Shown one piece after another: positions 1 to 5,392 of a stretch of 10,789 nucleotides of DNA. The notes below the pieces were generated by a model. The model was not told the origin of the DNA. It searched no databases and saw nothing but the letters and a program-made list of their open reading frames with translations. Position 1 is the first letter of the stretch. Each line of letters opens with the position of its first letter. Position numbers and translations under genes: made by a program. The stretch lies in assembly GCA_019322475.1 (NCBI GenBank), contig JAHWIN010000046.1, positions 1 through 10,789 on the forward strand, given 5' to 3'. This DNA is from Candidatus Woesearchaeota archaeon (lineage in GTDB: Archaea; Nanobdellota; Nanobdellia; Woesearchaeales; JACPBV01).

Positions 1-110
1 CCCTATAGATACCCGTAGGGAGCATAAAGCTCCCTGCCGCAACATTCTGCAATGCTGATAATTGCGGAAGACATGATGCAAGGAACAAAAGAAAAGGGAA
101 TAGAATATAA
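1..110. other. Gene-free edge with possible RNA hairpins
   Basis: I see no convincing gene here. There are three inverted repeats: CCCTA at 1-5 with TAGGG at 16-20; GGGAGC at 18-23 with GCTCCC at 29-34 (5-base loop; it overlaps the first, so the two exclude each other); and CCGCAA at 37-42 with TTGCGG at 62-67, followed three bases later by ACA. This could be the end of a structured RNA that starts outside the window. On the plus strand the frame starting at base 2 stays open to a TGA at 56-58, so a CDS tail entering from the left cannot be excluded. On the minus strand, a T-rich stretch at about 84-100 follows the tRNA-Gln gene and may end its transcript. Confidence 0.3.
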
Positions 111-211
111 TAGCCCCGAGCAGATTCGAACTGCTGTCCTTCGGCCCAGAACCGAAGATGAATCGCCTCTTAAAGCAGAGCTTTGAGATTTGGCCGCTAC
201 ACTACGGGGCT
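111..211 (-). tRNA. tRNA-Gln(CUG) with an intron in the D loop
   Basis: Read on the minus strand, the gene opens with acceptor AGCCCCG and closes with CGGGGCT plus discriminator A; CCA is not encoded. The T arm is AGCAG, loop TTCGAAT, CTGCT. The anticodon arm is TTCGG, loop TTCTGGG, CCGAA, giving anticodon CTG, which reads CAG (Gln). The 5' part (AGCCCCGTAGTGTAGCGGCC) matches the usual archaeal tRNA-Gln form, including the 3-bp D stem GTG/CAT with a G-U pair. The D loop is about 28 bases too long. Removing 162-189 gives a 73-base tRNA with a normal 11-base D loop (TAGCGGCCAAT). A TATA box lies 28-35 bases upstream. Amino-acid identity is firm; the exact intron ends are less so. Confidence 0.88.
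162..189 (-). other. Intron of tRNA-Gln, D loop (about 21/22)
   Basis: This 28-base insert folds into a hairpin: TCT, a C-A mismatch, then AAAGC around loop TCT, closing with GCTTT and AGA. A relaxed BHB can be drawn: exon GGCC pairs with intron GGCG over three of four bases, with bulges AA|A (5') and AT|T (3'). A 26-base alternative with GCCA/AGGC is possible but leaves a 13-base D loop, so I prefer 28. The position is non-canonical; the standard archaeal site is 37/38. Confidence 0.65.
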
Positions 212-238
212 ATGCTTATCATTGAAAACAGGCATCCA

Positions 239-246
239 TATTTAAA
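239..246 (-). promoter_or_regulatory. TATA box of tRNA-Gln
   Basis: The minus-strand sequence TTTAAATA sits 28-35 bases before the first base of tRNA-Gln, the expected distance for an archaeal TBP site starting transcription near the mature 5' end. Confidence 0.55.
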
Positions 247-287
247 TTTAGTGTTCTTGGATCTGCCTGACAAATAAAGAATAATGG

Positions 288-1076
288 TCAATTCTTGGCT
301 TCCTGCTTTGGCTTTTCTTCAGGCCCCCCTTTTTCTTCCTTAGGGGCGTCTTCTTTTGTTACGGCCTTCTCCTCTTTTGCAGGCTTCTCTTCCTTCTTCT
401 TTTCTTCAGGTGCTTCTTCAGGAGCTTCTTTCTCTTCCTGTTCAGGCTCATCTTCCTTGGCTACAGGCTCTATCTCAGCCTTTCCTTCCAGGGGCTTTTT
501 CTCCTTTTCAAGATGCAGCTTAGCTATCTCCAGGATCCTTATGGGGTATACCTTCTTAAGCGCAGTTTTCATATCCCTCTGCAGCTTGTTCATTATAAGG
601 TCCTTGATCATATCCTCAAATTTTGTCTTTGATGAGTAGGCATTTAGGTAGCTTAGTGCGCTCTTCTTGAGAGATGCTGCAACAGAGCCTTTTATATAGC
701 TGTAAGGCACAAGAAGCGCCATAACCCTTACTTTCTTGCCGTCAGAGGTCTTGCACGTTACAGAGAAGCTTACCTTCTTTTTCCCCCTTCTTACAAGCCT
801 TCTTATAGATGTAGGGTTAAGGTAGTAGCCGTATAATTGGGTGATAGCCTGGTCCCCTTTTACGCCTGATACAAATATCCTTATCCTTGTGTTCTGCTTC
901 TTGATGTCTCTTGTAAGGCTCATCAGGTTGACTGTTATTGACCTGTCTACAAGGGAGCTTGAGTCCATGACCGGTATCTCTCCTACCATCTCGTTTCCGA
1001 AAAGGCTAGGGGACATTATCTGTATCCACTTTTTCTTCTTTATCTTTGTAGCTCTTGATTTTTTTTCTTCTGCCAT
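288..1076 (-). CDS. rps3ae: 30S ribosomal protein S3Ae (eS1) with a charged C-terminal tail
   Basis: A 262-residue protein of the archaeal/eukaryotic small-subunit protein eS1 (S3Ae) family, which binds near the 3' end of 16S rRNA on the platform of the 30S subunit. Recognisable family features are the basic N terminus with KKKWIQIMSP (residues 13-22), FGNEMVGEIP (26-35), the motif around VNLMSLTRDIKKQN (49-62), LYGYYLNPTSIRRLVRR (81-97) and the helix ending KKVYPIRILEIAKL (174-187). The core ends near residue 190. The last 72 residues are low-complexity Glu/Lys/Pro/Ala repeats, a longer tail than the family core needs. ATG at 1076 is 25-32 bases from a TATA box, so the mRNA is probably leaderless. 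It lies 48 bases downstream of gyrB but has its own promoter. Family assignment is secure. Confidence 0.95.
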   Translation of the reverse strand: MAEEKKSRATKIKKKKWIQIMSPSLFGNEMVGEIPVMDSSSLVDRSITVNLMSLTRDIKKQNTRIRIFVSGVKGDQAITQLYGYYLNPTSIRRLVRRGKKKVSFSVTCKTSDGKKVRVMALLVPYSYIKGSVAASLKKSALSYLNAYSSKTKFEDMIKDLIMNKLQRDMKTALKKVYPIRILEIAKLHLEKEKKPLEGKAEIEPVAKEDEPEQEEKEAPEEAPEEKKKEEKPAKEEKAVTKEDAPKEEKGGPEEKPKQEAKN

Positions 1077-1100
1077 CCTATTGTTGAGAAAAAGAAGGTC

Positions 1101-1108
1101 TTTATAAA
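1101..1108 (-). promoter_or_regulatory. TATA box of rps3ae
   Basis: TTTATAAA lies 25-32 bases before the rps3ae ATG, in the 48-base gap after gyrB. Transcription would begin at or next to the ATG, suggesting a leaderless mRNA, although AGGATG overlaps the start. Confidence 0.65.
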
Positions 1109-1124
1109 CTTTATTGTTTAGGCA

Positions 1125-3008
1125 CTATACATCCAGGTTAACTACTTCCCTGGCGTGCTCTTCTATGAACTTTCTTCTTGGCTCTACCTGGTTTCCCATA
1201 AGAACAGAGAATATGCTGTCAGCCTTGACGGCGTCCTCTATGGTGACCTTCAGCAGGATCCTTTTTGAGGGATCCATCGTAGTTTCCCAAAGCTGCTTGG
1301 GGTTCATCTCTCCCAGGCCTTTGTACCTCTGGATGTGCGATTCTTCGCCAAGCTCAGCCTGCGCCTTCCTAAGGCCTTCATCATCATATACATACGCCTC
1401 CTGCTTTCCTTTCTTGACCCTATAAAGGGGGGGCTGGGCTATGTATATGTATCCCTGCTCTACCAAGGGCAGCATATGCCTATAGAAGAATGTTAATAAT
1501 AAGGTCCTTATATGGGCTCCGTCAACATCAGCATCTGTCATTATTATTATCTTATGGTATCTTGCCTTATTGATATCAAAGTCCTCCATGATGCCTGTCC
1601 CTATGGCTGTTATCATGGTAGTTATCTCCTCATTTGCAAACATCTTGTCAAGCCTTGCTTTCTCCACATTGAGTATCTTTCCTTTCAATGGAAGTATGGC
1701 CTGAAATTTCCTGTCCCTTCCCTGCTTTGCAGAGCCGCCTGCAGAATCACCCTCTACTATATAGAGCTCGCATTTAGAGGGGTCCCTGTTGCTGCAGTCT
1801 GCAAGCTTTCCGGGCAGGGAGGTATAGTTCAATGCCCCTTTCCTTCTGGTAAGGTCTCTTGCTTTCCTTGCAACCTCCCTTGCCTTTGCTGCATTTACAG
1901 ACTTGCTGATTATTGTCTTGGCTGTAGATGGGTTCTCTTCAAGAAATTCCTTAAGCTTGGTATTTATTATGGAATCTACTATGCCCTTGACCTCTGAGTT
2001 TCCCAGTTTGGTCTTGGTCTGGCCTTCAAACTGGGGCTCCATTATCTTGACGGATATGACTGCTGCCAATCCCTCCCTTAGGTCTTCTGAGCTTATCTTC
2101 ATGTCGCTCAGCTTGTTTTTCTCTATGTAGCTGTTTATGGTCCTTGTAAGGGCTGTCTTAAAGCCTGAAAGATGGGTTCCCCCTTCTATGGTGTTTATGT
2201 TGTTGGCAAAGGAAAAGACATTCTCCTGATAGGACTCATTGTACTGCATGGCTATCTCAACCTCGCAGCTGTCCTTTTCCTTGTGGAAGTATATCACGTC
2301 ATGCAGGGGCTGCTTGCTCTTGTTCAGGTACTCTACAAAGCTTTTTATGCCGCCTTCATAATAGAACTCCTCTTTCCTGCCATCCCTTTCATCCTCTATG
2401 CTTATCCTCACGCCTTTGTTAAGGAAAGAAAGCTCCCTGAGCCTCTTGGCAAGTATGTCAAAATGGAATCTTGTTTCAGAGAATATCCCGGGGTCAGGAA
2501 GGAATGTTACCTTTGTGCCTGTCTCAGCTGTATCCCCTTTTACCTCTAAAGGTGTTACGGGCTTTCCTGCCTCATAGCTCTGCTGATGGACCTTTCCGTT
2601 CCTTTTTATCTCTATAGTAAGGCTTTTTGACAGTGCGCTTGTAACAGATATGCCTACGCCGTGAAGGCCTCCGCTCACCCTGTAGGCGCTCTTATCGAAT
2701 TTTCCGCCTGCATGCAGTGTTGTCATTATCACCTCGACAGCAGGCTTGTTGAACTTAGGCATCATGTCTACAGGGATGCCTCTTCCGTCATCTGATACGC
2801 TTATCGTTTCATCTTTGTGTATCACTACAGTTATCTTCTGGCAGAATCCGGCCATAGCCTCGTCTATAGAATTGTCTATAACCTCATATACCAGGTGGTG
2901 AAGGCCTGTCAATGCAGTGTCCCCTATGTACATGCCCGGGCGCTTCCTTACTGCGCTTAAGCCCCCTAAGACCTGGATGTCCTTTGCCGTGTATTCTTTT
3001 TGTTCCAT
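1125..3008 (-). CDS. gyrB: DNA gyrase subunit B (type IIA topoisomerase)
   Basis: A full-length 627-residue GyrB, the ATPase and TOPRIM half of gyrase, which introduces negative supercoils with GyrA. The GHKL ATPase shows EVIDNSIDEA (42-51), DDGRGIP (73-79) and GGLHGVG (113-119). The transducer has the conserved QTKTKLGN (330-337). The TOPRIM domain has EGDSAGG (419-425) and the metal ligands DADVD (492-496). RYKGLGEMNPKQLW (561-574) and the C-terminal RRKFIEEHA...NLDV complete the family pattern. No E. coli-type insertion is present. Upstream in frame is a TAG at codon -3, so ATG at 3008 is the first possible ATG; AAGGA lies 10 bases before it. No gyrA lies next to it: rps3ae follows directly. 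ParE is a close relative, but archaeal type IIA enzymes are gyrases. The gene is of bacterial origin by family history. Confidence 0.95.
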   Translation of the reverse strand: MEQKEYTAKDIQVLGGLSAVRKRPGMYIGDTALTGLHHLVYEVIDNSIDEAMAGFCQKITVVIHKDETISVSDDGRGIPVDMMPKFNKPAVEVIMTTLHAGGKFDKSAYRVSGGLHGVGISVTSALSKSLTIEIKRNGKVHQQSYEAGKPVTPLEVKGDTAETGTKVTFLPDPGIFSETRFHFDILAKRLRELSFLNKGVRISIEDERDGRKEEFYYEGGIKSFVEYLNKSKQPLHDVIYFHKEKDSCEVEIAMQYNESYQENVFSFANNINTIEGGTHLSGFKTALTRTINSYIEKNKLSDMKISSEDLREGLAAVISVKIMEPQFEGQTKTKLGNSEVKGIVDSIINTKLKEFLEENPSTAKTIISKSVNAAKAREVARKARDLTRRKGALNYTSLPGKLADCSNRDPSKCELYIVEGDSAGGSAKQGRDRKFQAILPLKGKILNVEKARLDKMFANEEITTMITAIGTGIMEDFDINKARYHKIIIMTDADVDGAHIRTLLLTFFYRHMLPLVEQGYIYIAQPPLYRVKKGKQEAYVYDDEGLRKAQAELGEESHIQRYKGLGEMNPKQLWETTMDPSKRILLKVTIEDAVKADSIFSVLMGNQVEPRRKFIEEHAREVVNLDV

Positions 3009-3078
3009 TTCTAACTAATCCTTATATTTTATCGTCAAAAATGAGAGACAATCTCCTCTAATTTTGAACACTCTTTGC

Positions 3079-3086
3079 TTTATAAA
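3079..3086 (-). promoter_or_regulatory. Probable TATA box of gyrB
   Basis: TTTATAAA 71-78 bases before the gyrB ATG would give a leader of roughly 48 bases. The leader includes GAGGAGAT (3051-3058) close to the predicted transcript start. A second A/T-rich site at 3020-3029 is too close to the ATG to act as a TATA box. Confidence 0.45.
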
Positions 3087-3095
3087 CCTTTCGAT

Positions 3096-3102
3096 AAAAA
3101 AA
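3096..3102 (-). terminator. Oligo-T terminator after the thiolase unit
   Basis: On the minus strand a run of seven T follows the stop codon of the 116-aa gene by about 60 bases and precedes the gyrB TATA box; a TTTTT run lies before it. Oligo-T tracts are the usual archaeal termination signal. Confidence 0.4.
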
Positions 3103-3158
3103 TGGGTTTTTTGAAGCAGTTTTATGGGGAAAAATAGGCGTATTATGGGGGCAGTTCC

Positions 3159-3509
3159 CTATTTGAATAGTATATCTGTTAATGGAGGCGGGTTATAGTT
3201 GTTACGAGGATCATTCAAATAATCAAAGGTCATCACTGGCCTTCCGTCCTGCTCCAAGCTTATTAGCTTTTTGACCCCTTTAAATTCCTGGATTTTATGA
3301 TCCGGTGGAAGAGGGAGGCTTATATCAATCCCTGTTTCTGGGATAGAACCAGAAATTAGGTTGAGTACCTTTTTAAGATCTTCAGGGCTGATATCTAATT
3401 CTAAGACAGATTCAATGGGATCATAGCTAAGTATTATTCTTCCGCTTAGGTTAATCTCTATAGGTCCCCCCCTTTGCCCTTCTATCAAAACAAACTCATC
3501 TATGCTCAT
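3159..3509 (-). CDS. Hypothetical protein, 116 aa
   Basis: I do not recognise this protein. It begins MSIDEFVLIEGQ and is soluble, acidic in the middle, with no cysteine, no membrane segment and no obvious catalytic motif. The text alternates short hydrophobic beta-like strands (EINLSGRIILSY, VLELDIS) with a helix-like stretch EDLKKVLNLIS (about residues 43-53) and ends in an Asn/Pro-rich tail (NNYNPPPLTDILFK). The ATG at 3509 is preferred over an in-frame TTG two codons earlier because neither has a Shine-Dalgarno site. It starts 12 bases after the stop of the tRNA thiolase gene on the same strand, so the two are probably co-transcribed, although an A/T-rich site about 20 bases upstream could give it its own start. 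A functional link to tRNA thiolation is only suggested by position. Confidence 0.7.
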   Translation of the reverse strand: MSIDEFVLIEGQRGGPIEINLSGRIILSYDPIESVLELDISPEDLKKVLNLISGSIPETGIDISLPLPPDHKIQEFKGVKKLISLEQDGRPVMTFDYLNDPRNNYNPPPLTDILFK

Positions 3510-3521
3510 TTGCAATAAGTT

Positions 3522-4451
3522 TTAGATATTTTTAATCTTTGGCCCATCAATGCACAGCTTTATGATCTTGCATGCGTTGCAGATAGAGCCTGCAGAGGGC
3601 TCCTGGCAGGAACGGCATATCTTGGCCTTTCCTTTCCCTTCTTTTTTAAGCGAAGGCAGGATCTTCAGGAACGACTGTATAGCTGCTGTCTTTGCTGCCC
3701 TGTGCTTTTTTTCAAACTTATCCAGCATCTCTGCTATGTCTTTCCTGTAGGCATCTTTCCTGAAAGGGCATTCATCATAGCTTACATCAAACTTTTTTAT
3801 CTTTGAGTAAAGCCTTGCCTCCTCTTCGGTGCAGAAATATAACGGCTTTATCCTTTGTATCATTTTTTTGTTGTTCTTCAGGCCGGGCTTTGGGCCGAGC
3901 CTTGGAAGCAGCTCGACATGGTTCTGGAAGATGTTCATCAGGATATTCTGCACTTCGTCATCCAGATTATGGCCTGTCATCATCTTTGTAGCCTTAAGCT
4001 CTCTTGCCTTCCTGTTCAGAAGGTATCTTCTCAATATGCCGCATACTGTGCAGCTTTTCCACCTTATCCCCTTTTTGTCCAAGAGTTTTTTTATTCCTTC
4101 AAGGGGCTTTCCAAATTCTTTTTTGAAGGATATGATATGAAGAGGGATATCATTTTTTTTGCAGAACCTTGTGAGATTGGCCTTGCTTTTTTGGCTGTGT
4201 TTTCCTATTGAGGGGTCAACGTAAACTGCTTCTATAGCTATGTTCCTGTTGTTTTTTGTAATCCTGCCTAGCAGGTAAAGAGCAAGAGTAGAATCTTTTC
4301 CCCCTGAGCAGGCAGCCAGTATCTTTTCTTTTTTTCCAAGAAGATCATATGTTCTTATGGTCCTGCGCACCTTTTTCTCTATATAATCCAGGAACTGCTT
4401 ATCGTTCAGCTTCTGCCCTGCCTGAAGAGTATATACAGCGTTGCTTTTCAT
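3522..4451 (-). CDS. TtcA/TtuA/Ncs6-family tRNA 2-thiolation enzyme
   Basis: A 309-residue PP-loop ATPase of the TtcA/TtuA/Ncs6 group, which adenylates a tRNA base and replaces oxygen with sulfur: U34 for Ncs6, U54 for TtuA. The ATP-binding loop is SGGKDS (49-54). The three [4Fe-4S] cysteines fit C134 and C137 (CTVCGILRR) and C228 (DECPF). TGHNLDDEVQNILMN (159-173) is the second signature. A C-terminal zinc ribbon has C279, C282, C291 and C294. The N-terminal zinc finger usual in TtuA/Ncs6 is missing: the aligned region AVYTLQAGQKLNDKQFLDYI keeps the helix but has Asn and Gln where Cys and His are expected, and the frame upstream supplies no cysteines. ATG at 4451 lies 24-31 bases from a TATA-like site, so it is probably leaderless. 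U34 or U54 cannot be decided here. Confidence 0.88.
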   Translation of the reverse strand: MKSNAVYTLQAGQKLNDKQFLDYIEKKVRRTIRTYDLLGKKEKILAACSGGKDSTLALYLLGRITKNNRNIAIEAVYVDPSIGKHSQKSKANLTRFCKKNDIPLHIISFKKEFGKPLEGIKKLLDKKGIRWKSCTVCGILRRYLLNRKARELKATKMMTGHNLDDEVQNILMNIFQNHVELLPRLGPKPGLKNNKKMIQRIKPLYFCTEEEARLYSKIKKFDVSYDECPFRKDAYRKDIAEMLDKFEKKHRAAKTAAIQSFLKILPSLKKEGKGKAKICRSCQEPSAGSICNACKIIKLCIDGPKIKNI

Positions 4452-4474
4452 TATCTTCCAAAAAGTTAAGCCTG

Positions 4475-4482
4475 TTTTTAAA
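4475..4482 (-). promoter_or_regulatory. TATA-like box of the tRNA thiolase gene
   Basis: TTTAAAAA on the minus strand is 24-31 bases before the ATG at 4451, consistent with a leaderless transcript and supporting that start. Confidence 0.45.
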
Positions 4483-4534
4483 TCTGACGGAAAATTTCTG
4501 AGAAGATACCCTGCTGGTGGCCTGCCGGAAAAGC

Positions 4535-4584
4535 TATGCTTAAGGAACCCTCAGATCCGGTTAGACGCATTTTCCTTAAGCATA
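4535..4584. repeat. Perfect 13-bp inverted repeat spanning the exonuclease stop codon
   Basis: TATGCTTAAGGAA at 4535-4547 is exactly complementary to 4572-4584, with a 24-base loop (4548-4571). The loop holds the last seven sense codons and the TGA (4551-4553) of the upstream exonuclease gene. One arm is therefore coding (the codons for Met-Leu-Lys-Glu fall in it) and the other lies just past the stop. In mRNA it would form a stable hairpin around the stop codon. It may be a 3' stabilising or termination structure; no T-run follows it closely. Confidence 0.7.
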
Positions 4585-5291
4585 TCATAAGCCTTCATCC
4601 CAAGGATCTTAAGGCCCATGACGTCCTCTTCATTATATCTCTTAAGTGTCTCAAGAGCAGCCTTATCTCCTCTCTTGTAGCTATGCCAGAGCCTGACCGC
4701 CTCGAGGCCGTCTATGCCTTCTGTTTCCTGGCTTCTTCTTATCCCGAAATCCTTTTCTATGCTCTTTAAGCCTCCGCTGAAGCCCAGCCTTTTCAGGGCA
4801 AACCTAAGGTCGAGATGCACCTGGCCGAAACCTATCCCTGCCTTTGAAGAGATGAAAGGAAGGTCAAAGCAGGCTCCGTTAAACGTAACTATCATAGGAA
4901 AATCACTTATGTAATCATTGAATTCTTCAAGGTTTTTTCCGTTTATGAACTGTCTTGTCTCCCTGCCGTCATAGACTCCTATAATGGTTATATCGTCCCT
5001 CTGCCTGTCAAGGCCTGTCGTTTCTATGTCAAGGTAGGCTATCTTAGAGAAGTCCCTGAGGCATCTCCAGTGCTCATTGGCAGGAAGCCTGGAGGAGAAA
5101 AAGCTGTAATCTTCCCTCTTAAGGGATTCTATAGAAAGCTTTACGAACTTTTCTATGTGCTCTGCCCGAAAGGAAGGCATGCTGAGTTTTGAAGGGTCAA
5201 AACTCTCCCAATCTTTTATCCCTGAATCCCATATCTCTTTTTCAGTCTTATATCCCACGTAAGGTATGTGGATATATGAGCTTCTGAGCAA
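4551..5291 (-). CDS. DEDD-type 3'-5' exonuclease, YprB/RNase_H_2 family
   Basis: A 246-residue protein with a ribonuclease H-like fold of the DnaQ (DEDD) exonuclease superfamily. Exo I is DIETTG with D88 and E90; Exo II is TFNGACFDLPFI with N138 and D143; HLDLR with D161 follows; Exo III is YNEEDV with Y219 and D223, so it is of the DEDDy kind. Before the nuclease, IHIPYVGYKTEKEIWDSGI (8-26) resembles the helix-hairpin-helix-like segment found ahead of YprB-type nucleases. All catalytic acids are present. The substrate is unknown; members are generally annotated as ribonuclease H-like or putative DNA-repair exonucleases. The start is TTG at 5291: a GAGGTG Shine-Dalgarno sits five bases upstream and a TATA box 39-47 bases upstream, giving a leader of about 17 bases. 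Confidence 0.85.
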   Translation of the reverse strand: MLRSSYIHIPYVGYKTEKEIWDSGIKDWESFDPSKLSMPSFRAEHIEKFVKLSIESLKREDYSFFSSRLPANEHWRCLRDFSKIAYLDIETTGLDRQRDDITIIGVYDGRETRQFINGKNLEEFNDYISDFPMIVTFNGACFDLPFISSKAGIGFGQVHLDLRFALKRLGFSGGLKSIEKDFGIRRSQETEGIDGLEAVRLWHSYKRGDKAALETLKRYNEEDVMGLKILGMKAYDMLKENASNRI

Positions 5292-5296
5292 TTTGG

Positions 5297-5302
5297 CACC
5301 TC
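5297..5302 (-). promoter_or_regulatory. Ribosome binding site fixing a TTG start
   Basis: GAGGTG on the minus strand, complementary to the archaeal 16S 3' end, is five bases before the TTG at 5289-5291. No ATG or GTG is well placed, so this site decides the start. Confidence 0.75.
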
Positions 5303-5329
5303 TCTTATCTTATTGGCTGATAGAGCAGG

Positions 5330-5338
5330 TATTTATAG
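5330..5338 (-). promoter_or_regulatory. TATA box of the exonuclease gene
   Basis: CTATAAATA on the minus strand predicts transcription from about 5308, leaving a leader of about 17 bases just large enough to hold the Shine-Dalgarno site. Confidence 0.6.
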
Positions 5339-5392
5339 TTTTTGAAAATGTTTGTATGAAGAAAAATAACGCCCAAAAAAAACCTTCATGTC

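Noticed and set aside
295..639. A Ser/Phe-rich 114-codon frame on the plus strand
   Set aside because: It is the complement of the Glu/Lys-rich tail of rps3ae; the composition comes from that low complexity.
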